Assembly: GCA_035374585.1 (NCBI GenBank)
Contig: DAOSPF010000010.1
Location: 1-64,000, forward strand
Source: JAKPQD01 sp029572965
GTDB taxonomy: Bacteria > Bacteroidota > Bacteroidia > Bacteroidales > DTGW01
Reading direction: 5' to 3'
Length of the DNA: 64,000 nt
The translations under genes were made by a program, and so were the position numbers. Under the pieces are notes generated by a model. It saw only the letters and a program-made list of their open reading frames with translations. It ran no database searches and had not been told where the DNA came from. Every line of letters begins with the position of its first letter. The stretch's first letter is position 1. This document shows, one piece after another, positions 15,632 through 24,556 of the stretch.

Positions 15632-18097
15632 TCAAGATACCTGCCAGCACTTCAGTATGGCATTAATCAAATCTTCCTGCTGCATAGGCTTTGTAAGATA
15701 ACCATCGCACCCGGCAGCCATACACTTCCCTTTGTCTTCCGAAAAAGCATGAGCAGTCTGGGCAATAACAGGCATTTGGGGGTTATATTGCTTGATAAGG
15801 CGCGTGGCTTCAAAACCATCCATTTCGGGCAAACGCATATCCATAAGCACAAGGTCAATACTTTCGTCTTTCTTACACGCTTTTACCGCCTCAATGCCTG
15901 TCACCACATGGGTAATCTTAACAGGGAAATCTTCTAACAAAGCTTTTATAAGCATTGCACTGGTAATATCATCTTCAACCAGCAAAATATGCTTATCTTC
16001 CCATTTAAACGATGCCCCATTATCAGCCTTGATAATAACCTGGCTCTTAACATTGTATGGTATGATAAATGAAAATTTACTCCCTCCCCCTTTCTTCGAC
16101 TCAACCCAAATTGTCCCTCCCATGGCTTTTACATAACCTTTAGCTATGGCAAGCCCTAAACCATTACCCCCATATAAACGCTTAGAAGACATTTCTACCT
16201 GCTTGAAAGCCTCAAAAATAAGCTCTTTTTCTTCTTCTGCTATACCAATCCCGGTATCTGAAACAAAAAACTCAAGATAATCTTCGCGCTTGCTACATCC
16301 AAACCTAATTTGGCCATTATCGGTAAATTTCACAGCATTGCTCAACAGATTTTGCATAATAAGCCTTAACTTTGGCTCGTCCGTCACAACCGGCTCCTTT
16401 AACAACGCATCAAGAGGCTCAAGTACAAGCTCTATTTGAGTTTTTCCACGTATTAACATATAATTTTTAAAATACTCAAATAACTCGCCCATCAGCTTCG
16501 GAAGCTCTACAATATTAGAAAACAACTCTATTTCTCCAATTTCTATTTTTGAAACATCTACCAAATCAGATACTATCTTTACCAATTGCTTTGAACTATT
16601 AATAATAATCTGAATATATTGGGCCCTTTTTTCGTCATCTCTACAATTTTTAAGCAATTCGGCAAACCCTATAATACCATTGGCCGGTGTCCTAAGCTCG
16701 TGAGAAATGTTACATAAAAACACTGATTTGAGGCGCTCTGCCACTTCAGATTTTTCTTTGGCAGCAATTAGCTCCTCTTCATAAATCCTTTGAGATGTAA
16801 TATCAAATGCCACAAACGAAAACGAATTGCTGCCCGATAACTCCAAATTAGCAGCTGTTATCATCACATCAAGCCGCACCCCGTTTTTCATCCTCCAATG
16901 AGTATTGACCGTAGAGGTATTTTGCTCAACAAGATAAGTGGACAGGATTTTATTTACGTTCAAATATTCGTCCTCATCTGCAAATAAAAATGAAAAATTC
17001 CTCCCGCTAATCTCTTCCATGTTGTATCCCGTCATCAATGAGGCATGTTCATTAGCAAACAAAATGATATTATCTGAAACTAACCCAATAAAAGCCGGGA
17101 CACTGTTTAAAATGTTATCAAGCAACTTCTGCTTTTCCTGCAATTGTGTATATAACTTATTTATTTTCTTTAAACTAATTTCAAGCTGACTGTTTACTTT
17201 CTCAAAACTTTCACTCTGTTCGGCAAGTATCTGTTCATTTTGTCTTATTTGTTCCTCGTAACTTTTACGAATGTCAATGTCTGCAACAGTGCCAAGCCAC
17301 TTTCTGCTATTTGCATCTTCAAACCCTTCGTCCAGCATAGCATTTATTTGTACCCACTGATATATACCCTTTTGATTGCGCAGCCTACATTCCAGAATAA
17401 AGTTTGAAGCATCCGGGCCTGTATATTCAATAGCCTTAATTATTCGCTCTTTGTCTTCTTCATGCAACAATTTATGCAGGGTGGCTATATCTTGCTCAAA
17501 CTCAAATGCCTCATATCCAAGAATTTCTAAAAACCTGTCATTAAAACTAAACTTCTTTGTTTTAAATTCATACTCCCAAATACCCTCATTGATATGGGTA
17601 AAAATTTTTTTATCAACCAACTCTTGTTCAACAATCTTTGAGGCAAGAATTTCATTATATGACATAAGCTGCTTAAGCTTTTCTTTCATACCGGTCAATT
17701 CAAACATCAAGTTGTCATTCATGCCTGATGAATTGAAAAAACCGTTTTTATCCTTCAAAACACGTTGATCGTACCACTGATTGGCCGGAATAAAAAGAAA
17801 ATTATACCTGTTTTCATCCAAAGGCATCCCCACAACAAAAGCCTCAATATTTTTCCCATTCAAAGAAAAGGTTGAACGCACCCTGATGACTTCTTTTCTT
17901 TTCATTTCTCCTATCAAATAATCTGCTTCTCCTTCACTCAGCATCTCATACACAGAAGCTGGTACTTTTTCGTTTGTATCAAGCCCCCATAAGCCGGAAA
18001 ATTTAGCATCTATATAAAGCAGCTTTCCGTCTGCAGAAAGATCAAACAGACCAATTTGAAGTACATCTATAAATTTGGGGTTCACAGGGTTATTCAT
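15632..18097 (-). CDS. Cytoplasmic PAS hybrid histidine kinase with receiver domain
   Basis: An 821-residue hybrid sensor kinase with no transmembrane segment, so it should sense an intracellular cue. Order: a divergent PAS-like N-terminus (about 1-120), PAS (about 170-290), a coiled coil, a second PAS (about 330-450), HisKA with phospho-acceptor H466 in NISHELRTPANG, HATPase with NLLSNAVKF, DTGIGI and GGNGLGLAI, then a receiver with D753 in VLMDMRLPEMDG. The gene is not adjacent to an obvious output regulator. It is divergent from the hydrogenase operon, sharing a 268-nt spacer, which makes a role in that system possible but unproven. A perfect palindrome at 18115-18131 lies just upstream of its start. 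Confidence 0.95.
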   Translation of the reverse strand: MNNPVNPKFIDVLQIGLFDLSADGKLLYIDAKFSGLWGLDTNEKVPASVYEMLSEGEADYLIGEMKRKEVIRVRSTFSLNGKNIEAFVVGMPLDENRYNFLFIPANQWYDQRVLKDKNGFFNSSGMNDNLMFELTGMKEKLKQLMSYNEILASKIVEQELVDKKIFTHINEGIWEYEFKTKKFSFNDRFLEILGYEAFEFEQDIATLHKLLHEEDKERIIKAIEYTGPDASNFILECRLRNQKGIYQWVQINAMLDEGFEDANSRKWLGTVADIDIRKSYEEQIRQNEQILAEQSESFEKVNSQLEISLKKINKLYTQLQEKQKLLDNILNSVPAFIGLVSDNIILFANEHASLMTGYNMEEISGRNFSFLFADEDEYLNVNKILSTYLVEQNTSTVNTHWRMKNGVRLDVMITAANLELSGSNSFSFVAFDITSQRIYEEELIAAKEKSEVAERLKSVFLCNISHELRTPANGIIGFAELLKNCRDDEKRAQYIQIIINSSKQLVKIVSDLVDVSKIEIGEIELFSNIVELPKLMGELFEYFKNYMLIRGKTQIELVLEPLDALLKEPVVTDEPKLRLIMQNLLSNAVKFTDNGQIRFGCSKREDYLEFFVSDTGIGIAEEEKELIFEAFKQVEMSSKRLYGGNGLGLAIAKGYVKAMGGTIWVESKKGGGSKFSFIIPYNVKSQVIIKADNGASFKWEDKHILLVEDDITSAMLIKALLEDFPVKITHVVTGIEAVKACKKDESIDLVLMDMRLPEMDGFEATRLIKQYNPQMPVIAQTAHAFSEDKGKCMAAGCDGYLTKPMQQEDLINAILKCWQVS

Positions 18098-18114
18098 GAT
18101 TTCCTTTTTTGTTT

Positions 18115-18131
18115 TTTCGACCGGGTCGAAA
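18115..18131. promoter_or_regulatory. Perfect 17-bp palindrome upstream of the hybrid kinase
   Basis: TTTCGACC-G-GGTCGAAA is a perfect 8-bp dyad ending 17 nt from the kinase start codon. Size and position suit a dimeric repressor site. No regulator can be assigned. Confidence 0.4.
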
Positions 18132-18256
18132 TCCTATACAAGTTAGCTATTTTTTATTTTTTGTCCAAATTTCTTTTTTCAACTTCTTCTTTATTTAGAA
18201 TCATTTTAACTTTATTGTGAATTTTGTAACAGTGTTATTTTTATAACATAAATAAA

Positions 18257-18264
18257 TATCTTTG
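18257..18264 (+). promoter_or_regulatory. Bacteroidota-type -7 element of the hydrogenase operon
   Basis: TATCTTTG matches the TAnnTTTG -7 consensus about 100 nt before the first DRTGG gene. A clear TTTG -33 element at the right spacing is not visible, so this is a partial match. Confidence 0.4.
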
Positions 18265-18365
18265 CAAAGTCAACTAACACTCAACGAACAACTTTTTTAC
18301 GCTGAAAAATAAACGCTTTTCTATTAAACTACTGAATTTTAAACTTGATTTAAAATAAAACATAT

Positions 18366-18713
18366 ATGAAAACAAGCATCTTGGTAGAAAAACTGGGAGC
18401 TAATGTGGTTTGCGGAAAAGAACATTTAGAAACAAAAGAAATTGAGTATGCTTTTGCTTCTGATTTGATGAGTGATGTACTAACAATCAATGCAAAAAAC
18501 ATTCTGCTCATTACAGGCATGGCCAATATACAAACCATCCGTACTGCCGAAATGGCCGACATTCACACCATTGTGTTAGTCCGCAACAAAAAAGCCACCC
18601 CCGAAATGATTGAACTTGCTATGCAAAACGATATGATTATTGCAGAAAGCTCAAACTCAATGTTCAAAACTTCAGGTATTTTGTACAACATGGGATTAAA
18701 ACCGGTATATTGA
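18366..18713 (+). CDS. DRTGG domain protein, first copy
   Basis: A 115-residue stand-alone DRTGG domain. This fold is normally found between CBS pairs or in phosphotransacetylase-related proteins and is thought to bind ligands. Visible features are ASDLMSDVLTIN, LLITGMANIQTIRTAEM and the ending SNSMFKTSGILYNMGLKPVY. It is the first gene of the long hydrogenase operon and is paralogous to the DRTGG gene at 20501. Its role is unknown. In other anaerobes the same gene set sits beside [FeFe] hydrogenases, so a sensing or adaptor role is a reasonable inference. Confidence 0.85.
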   Translation: MKTSILVEKLGANVVCGKEHLETKEIEYAFASDLMSDVLTINAKNILLITGMANIQTIRTAEMADIHTIVLVRNKKATPEMIELAMQNDMIIAESSNSMFKTSGILYNMGLKPVY

Positions 18714-18718
18714 CCGCT

Positions 18719-19141
18719 ATGCAACTAAAATTTCACATCGAAGGTGGTAATTTTACCAAAGCTGGCTTTGCTTCCAGCGAAGTAAAAAAATATTTACGCA
18801 AAATCAATATTTCTAACGAAACCATTAAGCGTATTGTCATTGCCATGTACGAAGCCGAAGTAAATGTAGTTGCACATGCTTATGAAGGTGAAATCCTGGT
18901 CAACATTGACTCAAAAAAAGTTGATATTTCTGTTATTGACAAAGGACCTGGCATTGAAGATATTGAATTGGCTATGAAAGAAGGGTTTTCTACTGCCAGT
19001 CAAAAAGTCCGCGAAATGGGATTTGGTGCTGGCATGGGGCTTTCAAACATCAAACGCAATGCAAACGAATTTATCATAAAAAGCCAACCCGGAGAAGGTA
19101 CATCTCTGAATATTATTGTATATTTAAACAATGTAAACTAA
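18719..19141 (+). CDS. RsbW-like ATP-binding (HATPase) protein
   Basis: A 140-residue single-domain GHKL ATPase of the anti-sigma-factor / serine-kinase type. N-box residues lie in IAMYEAEVNVVAHAYEG, the G1 box is VIDKGPGIED, and the G2 box is GFGAGMGLSNIKR. There is no HisKA or receiver domain, so it is not a classical histidine kinase. It overlaps or abuts the DRTGG gene: an in-frame TTG at 18710 overlaps the stop, while ATG 18719 is the preferred start. The H-cluster-like protein follows after 1 nt. Phosphorylation of a partner in the operon is possible but not shown. Confidence 0.88.
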   Translation: MQLKFHIEGGNFTKAGFASSEVKKYLRKINISNETIKRIVIAMYEAEVNVVAHAYEGEILVNIDSKKVDISVIDKGPGIEDIELAMKEGFSTASQKVREMGFGAGMGLSNIKRNANEFIIKSQPGEGTSLNIIVYLNNVN

Positions 19142-19142
19142 T

Positions 19143-20504
19143 ATGGAACAAACGCATTTTCACCATGCATTAAAAGTTATGCCGGAGCTTTGCACGGCAT
19201 GCTCGCATTGTATGCGTTCGTGCCCTACCGAAGCAATCAGGATTAGAAATGGCAAAGCCAATATTACCGGCAACAAATGCATCGATTGTGGCGAATGCTT
19301 CAGAGTTTGCCCTTCTAATGCCATTTATGTTGAACAAGACGATTTTAATGCTATATTTAACTACAAATACAGGGTGGCAATCGTGCCTGTTGTCCTTACA
19401 GCACAACTTTCGTTACTCTATTCAATGGACGAAATATTCTCTGCCTTTACCAATATTGGATTTACCCATATTTATGAAGTTGAAAACAGCGCCCACATTC
19501 TTCGCCAGTTTCAACAAGAATATATTGCCCAAAACAAAGAATTCAAGCCGCTAATCTCGTGTTTTTGCCCTGCTGTTGTGCGAATGATACAGGTTAAATT
19601 CCCTTCACTGACACCACACCTGATTACGCTCAAACAACCACTTGACTATGCAGCCATGTATTGCCGAAAAAGACTTGAAGATGCTGGTATTTCTGAAAAA
19701 GAAGCAGGCATATTTTATATTACCCCATGCGCCGCTAAAATAGCTGCAGTTAAAAGCCCTGTAGGAGAAGAAAAATCAGCCGTAACTGGAGTTATCAACA
19801 TGGATTTGTTATACAATCGCATTCGCAGAAATATAACAAACAACCCCGGTGCCAAACAAAACGACATTATTCCATTTGAAAGGCCTTCAAAAATAGGATA
19901 CACCTGGCCCTTAACTAAGGGTGAAGCTAAAAACATTAATGGCAGGACTGTGGCTATTGATGGGCTAAAAAATGCATTAGATTTTCTGGAAAAAATTGAA
20001 AACGAAGAAACTTCAGGCTTTGACTTTATTGAAATTCGTGCTTGCGACGAAAGCTGTGCCGGCGGCATCCTCTCTTCCACCAATCGTTTTATGGTAGTAG
20101 AAGAACTGGAAAAAGAAGCGAATGCTGCAAAAAACGAACCTAAAAATATCGACCAATATATAGGTTTCTTGCATGCTAATAAAGACATTCAAGCAGTTGA
20201 ACCCCGAAGCATCATGCAATTGGACAATGATACAACCAAAGCACTTGAAAAAGTCCAGAAGATACAAAAACTAATGTGCTTTTTACCAGGTTTTGACTGT
20301 GGCGTATGCGGGGCCCCATCATGCAATGCTTTAGCAGAAGATATTGTACAAGGTCATGCCCATATTTCGCACTGCCTTTTCATGCAACGCGTAATGGAAC
20401 AAAAACATAAACTCAATCCGGACCATGCTTATCATATTATTGAGCAAATCTGGGGTGAGAAAAGATTAGAAAAAAACTGTAATAAGAAAGGAGCTAAACA
20501 ATGA
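19143..20504 (+). CDS. [FeFe]-hydrogenase-like H-domain protein, probable redox or H2 sensor
   Basis: A 453-residue iron-sulfur protein. Two [4Fe-4S] ferredoxin motifs lie at residues 17-29 and 46-58. An Fe-only hydrogenase large-domain core spans about 80-310, and a C-terminal [4Fe-4S] domain has Cys 386, 389, 394 and 411. The four H-cluster cysteines are kept: C142 in SCFCP, C196 in TPCAAK, and C301 and C305 in ACDESC. The proton-relay cysteine that normally precedes the first ligand is replaced by F141, and the E/GGGQ residues of motifs 2 and 3 are missing. This resembles sensory or HfsB-like H-domain proteins rather than a working H2-producing enzyme. It sits between two DRTGG genes in the HydABC operon. 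Confidence 0.85.
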   Translation: MEQTHFHHALKVMPELCTACSHCMRSCPTEAIRIRNGKANITGNKCIDCGECFRVCPSNAIYVEQDDFNAIFNYKYRVAIVPVVLTAQLSLLYSMDEIFSAFTNIGFTHIYEVENSAHILRQFQQEYIAQNKEFKPLISCFCPAVVRMIQVKFPSLTPHLITLKQPLDYAAMYCRKRLEDAGISEKEAGIFYITPCAAKIAAVKSPVGEEKSAVTGVINMDLLYNRIRRNITNNPGAKQNDIIPFERPSKIGYTWPLTKGEAKNINGRTVAIDGLKNALDFLEKIENEETSGFDFIEIRACDESCAGGILSSTNRFMVVEELEKEANAAKNEPKNIDQYIGFLHANKDIQAVEPRSIMQLDNDTTKALEKVQKIQKLMCFLPGFDCGVCGAPSCNALAEDIVQGHAHISHCLFMQRVMEQKHKLNPDHAYHIIEQIWGEKRLEKNCNKKGAKQ

Positions 20505-20842
20505 ATGTCAAAGATATTGCCTCTTTGATAAATGCCAAAGTAGTAAGTGGCCAAAACGGTTTAGATAAAGAAGTAACAGGAGCTTACACATCTGACCTTT
20601 TAAGTAATGTAATGGCTAATATTGAAGAAAACCAAATTTGGATTACTCTCCAAACTCACAAAAACATCATAGCCATAGCATCGCTGAAAGATATTGCAGC
20701 CATCATCCTGGTACAAGATTTATTGCCCTCTGAAGAGTGCGCCGAACAAAGTAACATTGAAGGAATTCCTATTCTTTCAACTTCGCTCAATGCTTACCAA
20801 ATTAGCGGAAAGCTTTTTGAAATTCTCAAGAATAATGCTTAA
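20501..20842 (+). CDS. DRTGG domain protein, second copy
   Basis: A 113-residue DRTGG domain, paralogous to the protein at 18366. Shared features are GAYTSDLLSNVM, the central hydrophobic strand IWITLQTHKNIIAIASLKD, and a C-terminal NAYQISGKLFEIL segment. Its start overlaps the stop of the H-domain gene (ATGA), indicating translational coupling. Two different DRTGG proteins in one operon suggest a heteromeric sensor or two ligands. Function unknown. Confidence 0.83.
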   Translation: MNVKDIASLINAKVVSGQNGLDKEVTGAYTSDLLSNVMANIEENQIWITLQTHKNIIAIASLKDIAAIILVQDLLPSEECAEQSNIEGIPILSTSLNAYQISGKLFEILKNNA

Positions 20843-20903
20843 CTTTCATAAAGCAAACTAATAAATATAACAAACTGACAACCAACCAATAAAGCTCCCT
20901 CAA

Positions 20904-21644
20904 GTGAACCGATACAAAGCAGACCTGCATATTCACACTGTTCTCTCTCCATGTGCCAACATTGAGATGAGTCCGGTGAATATTGTCAAAAGGGCTTTAA
21001 TGAAAGGGTTAAACATCATCGGTATTACTGACCATAACTCGACACTTCAATGTGCCACTGTGAAAGAATTAGCTGCCCCTCATGGCATTATGGTTCTTTG
21101 CGGAGCCGAGGTTACCTCAAAAGAAGAAATTCACTGCCTTGCATTCTTTGAAGACGATGAATCCCTTGCAGAATTTCAGAAATATCTGATGCTTCACCAG
21201 CTTAAGCAGCCAAATACAAACAATTCATTTGGATACCAGGTAGTTGTTGACAAAGACAATAATATTACGGCCGAAATTGACAACTACCTGGGTATGGCTA
21301 TGGATGTAGGTTATTTGCAAATACAAGAAATAGTACACCAGCTCAACGGGCTTTTTATCCCTGCCCATATCGACAGGGTGCGTTTCAGCCTTATGTCACA
21401 GCTCGGATTTGTCCCTAACGACATTAATGCTGATGCGCTTGAAATCTTTAACCGGACCTCCATTTCTCGTTTTATGAAAGAGAATGGCTACCTTACCCAT
21501 TATACTTTTATCAGGAACTCTGACGCCCATCACCTCGATGATATAGGCCAATATTACAGTTGGTTTATCATGAACGAACTCTCTTTTTCTGAAATAAGGA
21601 TGGCCCTGAAATACAAAAACGGAAGACTTGTAACTATTGATTGA
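20904..21644 (+). CDS. PHP-domain phosphoesterase (TrpH-like)
   Basis: A 246-residue PHP-family metal-dependent phosphoesterase. Metal ligands are visible in ADLHIHTVLSPCA (H-x-H), GITDHNST, a Glu in CGAEVTS, FIPAHIDR and NSDAHHLDD. The architecture matches small TrpH/YciV-like proteins, which hydrolyse nucleotide 3'-phosphates, but in this operon the substrate is unknown. The start codon is GTG at 20904. It lies 3 nt before the second ATPase gene. PHP genes accompany the DRTGG/HATPase/H-domain set in Firmicutes too, so this is a conserved functional group. Confidence 0.88.
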   Translation: MNRYKADLHIHTVLSPCANIEMSPVNIVKRALMKGLNIIGITDHNSTLQCATVKELAAPHGIMVLCGAEVTSKEEIHCLAFFEDDESLAEFQKYLMLHQLKQPNTNNSFGYQVVVDKDNNITAEIDNYLGMAMDVGYLQIQEIVHQLNGLFIPAHIDRVRFSLMSQLGFVPNDINADALEIFNRTSISRFMKENGYLTHYTFIRNSDAHHLDDIGQYYSWFIMNELSFSEIRMALKYKNGRLVTID

Positions 21645-21647
21645 CAG

Positions 21648-22205
21648 ATGGAAGAAATAGCTTTACATATTCTGGACATTGTACAAAACTCTATTGTAGC
21701 TTGTGCTAACCTGATTTCAATAGAGGTTGAAGAAGACTATGCCAACGACAGGCTCATTATTATTATCGTTGACAATGGCAAGGGCATTGAAAAGCACCTG
21801 TTAGATAAAGTTGCAGATCCATTTTACACCAAAAGGACAACCCGAAAAGTTGGACTTGGCTTATCTCTTTTGAAACAAAGTGCAGAAATGGCCGGCGGAA
21901 GTTTTTCAATAGAATCTGAGATAAATAAAGGCACCACTGTAAAAGCTATATACCAACATTCTCATATTGACCGCCAACCGCTTGGTGACATACCACAAAC
22001 CATAAGTATACTGGTTGCTTCAAACCCCGACATTAATTTTACTTATAAACATAAAATAAACAACAACTCATATTACTTTGATACCAGGCAAATAAAGGAA
22101 GTTTTGGAAGAAGTACCCATTACTTCGCCTGAAGTACGAGTATTTATACATCAAATGCTAAAGCAAAATATTGACATGCTTAACAGACAATTCAAAGAAA
22201 TATAA
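21648..22205 (+). CDS. ATP-binding (histidine-kinase-like ATPase) protein
   Basis: A 185-residue protein with a GHKL ATPase domain in residues 1-105. The N-box is HILDIVQNSIVACA, the G1 box is VDNGKGIEK, and the F/G2 region is DPFYTKRTTRKVGLGLSLLKQ. No phospho-acceptor His domain is present. The C-terminal 80 residues are unrelated and may dock a partner. It is the second such ATPase in the operon and differs clearly from the RsbW-like protein at 18719. With no cognate response regulator in the operon, it probably works on an operon-encoded target. Confidence 0.87.
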   Translation: MEEIALHILDIVQNSIVACANLISIEVEEDYANDRLIIIIVDNGKGIEKHLLDKVADPFYTKRTTRKVGLGLSLLKQSAEMAGGSFSIESEINKGTTVKAIYQHSHIDRQPLGDIPQTISILVASNPDINFTYKHKINNNSYYFDTRQIKEVLEEVPITSPEVRVFIHQMLKQNIDMLNRQFKEI

Positions 22206-22227
22206 AAAATTCAATATTTTCAATATT

Positions 22228-22626
22228 ATGGAAAAAGTTAAAACGTTAGACGACTTAAAAAAGCTGAAAGAACAGCTTAAATCAACAATTGAGTTGCGTG
22301 AAAAGAGTAATAACCCCGAGAGCCACGTACAGGTAAAAGTAGCTATGGCTACATGCGGTATAGCATCCGGCGCCCGCGAAATCATGTCCTTCTTCATGGA
22401 CGAGCTCCGCAAACGTAACATCGATGCTATTGTTTCTCAAACAGGCTGTATGGGATATTGCTATGCCGAGCCTACCATAGAACTTACTATCCCCGGGCAC
22501 GAACCTGTTGTCTATGGTAATGTAACCAAAGCTAAAGCAGATGAAATCATTGAGAAACATATCAAAAACGGCATCCTGGTAGATGGTATCATCCCGGTTA
22601 CCTACCAAAATATCAACAAAAAATAA
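22228..22626 (+). CDS. Thioredoxin-like [2Fe-2S] ferredoxin of the hydrogenase operon
   Basis: A 132-residue protein with a charged helix (residues 1-35) and a thioredoxin-like [2Fe-2S] domain. Cys residues lie in MATCGIASGARE and QTGCMGYCYAEP, the pattern of the NuoE C-terminal domain and of small ferredoxins linked to bifurcating hydrogenases. The start ATG 22228 (MEKVKTLDDL) replaces an upstream extension inside the previous gene. It lies directly before hydB and probably shuttles electrons within, or to, the HydABC complex. Confidence 0.88.
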   Translation: MEKVKTLDDLKKLKEQLKSTIELREKSNNPESHVQVKVAMATCGIASGAREIMSFFMDELRKRNIDAIVSQTGCMGYCYAEPTIELTIPGHEPVVYGNVTKAKADEIIEKHIKNGILVDGIIPVTYQNINKK

Positions 22627-22744
22627 AATTTTGACATTAAAATACTTATAACAATGAAACTCCCATGTTTTGGCAAACATAAAGACAATGAAAACAAAAT
22701 CAGCTGCATGGGGTTCCATCATTCCTTATAAAAATAATTTTGTT

Positions 22745-24538
22745 ATGATGAAATATAAAATGCATGTTTTGGTTTGTGGCGGTACTGGCTGCAAATCGTC
22801 CGACAGCGACATGATTGCCCACAATCTGCGCACGGCAATTGACCAAAAAGGACTTACAGAAGAAGTACAAGTAGTAATGAGCGGGTGCTTTGGCTTTTGC
22901 GAAAAAGGCCCTATCGTCAAAATTTTGCCCGATAACACTTTTTATGTACATGTAACACCCAGTGATACTACTGAGATTGTAGAAGAACATCTTGTAAAAG
23001 GCAGACGTGTTGAGCGCTTATTGTACAAAGACCCTCAGAGGGATGAAATAATTAGCGACTCAAAGCACATGGGTTTCTACAAAAAGCAAGTACGTATAGC
23101 TCTGCGCAACTGCGGTTTTATTGATCCCGAAAGTATTAACGAAGCTATTGCCCGTGATGCTTATCAGGCTTTAGGCAAAGTATTGAAAGAAATGACCCCT
23201 CAGCAAGTTGCTGAAGAAATTAAAAAATCAGGCCTTCGTGGACGAGGTGGAGCAGGGTTCCCTACAGGTCTCAAATGGGAAATAGCCTCTAAATCTCCCG
23301 GCCCTGAGAAATATGTAGTTTGTAACGCAGACGAAGGCGACCCCGGTGCTTTTATGGACCGCTCTATACTCGAAGGCGACCCACACTCAGTATTAGAAGC
23401 TATGGCTATTTGTGGATACTGTATTGGAGCATCAAATGGGCTTATTTACATCAGGGCCGAATACCCATTAGCCATTGAACGCCTGAAAATAGCCATCAAT
23501 CAGGCTCGAGAATATGGATTACTTGGCAAAAACATATTTGGTACAGACTTTAGTTTTGACATCGAACTAAAATACGGTGCAGGAGCATTTGTTTGTGGTG
23601 AAGAAACTGCTTTAATCCACTCTATGGAAGGGCAACGTGGCGAACCTACTTTCAAACCGCCATTCCCGGCTGTTGCTGGATACAAAATGAAGCCAACCAA
23701 CGTAAATAACGTTGAAACTTATGCAAATATTCCTGTAATTATAATGAATGGAGCCGAATGGTTTGCCAGCTACGGTACAGAAAAATCAAAAGGAACAAAA
23801 GTTTTTGCCCTTGCCGGAAAAATCAACAACGTTGGGCTTATTGAAGTACCTATGGGTACAAAATTAAAAGATGTTATTTACGACATTGGGGGCGGCATTA
23901 AAGGAAATAAAAAATTCAAAGCTGTCCAAATTGGAGGACCTTCAGGAGGCTTCTTAACCGAAAAACACCTTGAAACTGAAATTGACTACGAAAGCCTTAC
24001 AGCTGCCGGTTCAATGATGGGCTCCGGAGGTATGATTGTTATGGACGATTCTGACTGTATGGTGGCTATGGCTAAATTCTACCTCGACTTCACTGTTGAA
24101 GAATCTTGTGGCAAATGTTCACCCTGTCGTATCGGAAACAAGCGCCTAAATGAAATCCTGGAAAAAATAGCCCAGGGCAAAGGCACTATTGAAGACTTAG
24201 AACTGTTACGCAACCTTGGAAACGTTATTAAAGACACCTCATTGTGTATGCTTGGTGGTTCTTCTCCAAACCCGGTACTATCAACACTTGACCATTTCTA
24301 CGACGAGTACCTTGCACACGTGAAAGACCACAAATGCCCAGCAGGCCAATGTAAAGCTCTTATGCAATACATTATTTTACCTGAAAACTGCGTAGGATGT
24401 ACAGCTTGTGCCCGTAATTGCCCTGTCAATGCAATTACCGGTGAGCGCAAAAAGCCTCATGTCATAGATCAGGCCATTTGTATCAAATGTGGCGCTTGTG
24501 TTGAAAAATGTAAGTTTAATGCTGTTGTTGTCCAATAA
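22745..24538 (+). CDS. hydB: Electron-bifurcating hydrogenase subunit HydB (NuoF-like)
   Basis: A 597-residue NAD(H)- and FMN-binding subunit. The N-terminal thioredoxin-like [2Fe-2S] domain has Cys in VCGGTGCKSS and SGCFGFCEKG. The NuoF core has the NADH site RGRGGAGFPTGLKWE, the FMN region CNADEGDPGAFMDR, FVCGEETALIHSMEGQRGE, and the [4Fe-4S] motif ESCGKCSPCRIG. The C-terminus adds two ferredoxin clusters, CVGCTACARNCP and CIKCGACVEKC. This arrangement is that of HydB in NADH/ferredoxin-dependent bifurcating [FeFe] hydrogenases. The start is ATG 22745 or 22748; the longer frame adds a poorly supported 25 residues. It is expected to be cytoplasmic in complex with HydA and HydC. Confidence 0.94.
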   Translation: MMKYKMHVLVCGGTGCKSSDSDMIAHNLRTAIDQKGLTEEVQVVMSGCFGFCEKGPIVKILPDNTFYVHVTPSDTTEIVEEHLVKGRRVERLLYKDPQRDEIISDSKHMGFYKKQVRIALRNCGFIDPESINEAIARDAYQALGKVLKEMTPQQVAEEIKKSGLRGRGGAGFPTGLKWEIASKSPGPEKYVVCNADEGDPGAFMDRSILEGDPHSVLEAMAICGYCIGASNGLIYIRAEYPLAIERLKIAINQAREYGLLGKNIFGTDFSFDIELKYGAGAFVCGEETALIHSMEGQRGEPTFKPPFPAVAGYKMKPTNVNNVETYANIPVIIMNGAEWFASYGTEKSKGTKVFALAGKINNVGLIEVPMGTKLKDVIYDIGGGIKGNKKFKAVQIGGPSGGFLTEKHLETEIDYESLTAAGSMMGSGGMIVMDDSDCMVAMAKFYLDFTVEESCGKCSPCRIGNKRLNEILEKIAQGKGTIEDLELLRNLGNVIKDTSLCMLGGSSPNPVLSTLDHFYDEYLAHVKDHKCPAGQCKALMQYIILPENCVGCTACARNCPVNAITGERKKPHVIDQAICIKCGACVEKCKFNAVVVQ

Positions 24539-24556
24539 CCGAAAATATTGAAAGTC

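Noticed and set aside
19715..20188. 157-codon minus-strand frame
   Set aside because: Antisense shadow of the H-domain protein.
22282..22722. 146-codon minus-strand frame
   Set aside because: Overlaps the [2Fe-2S] gene and the hydB leader on the other strand; no family features.
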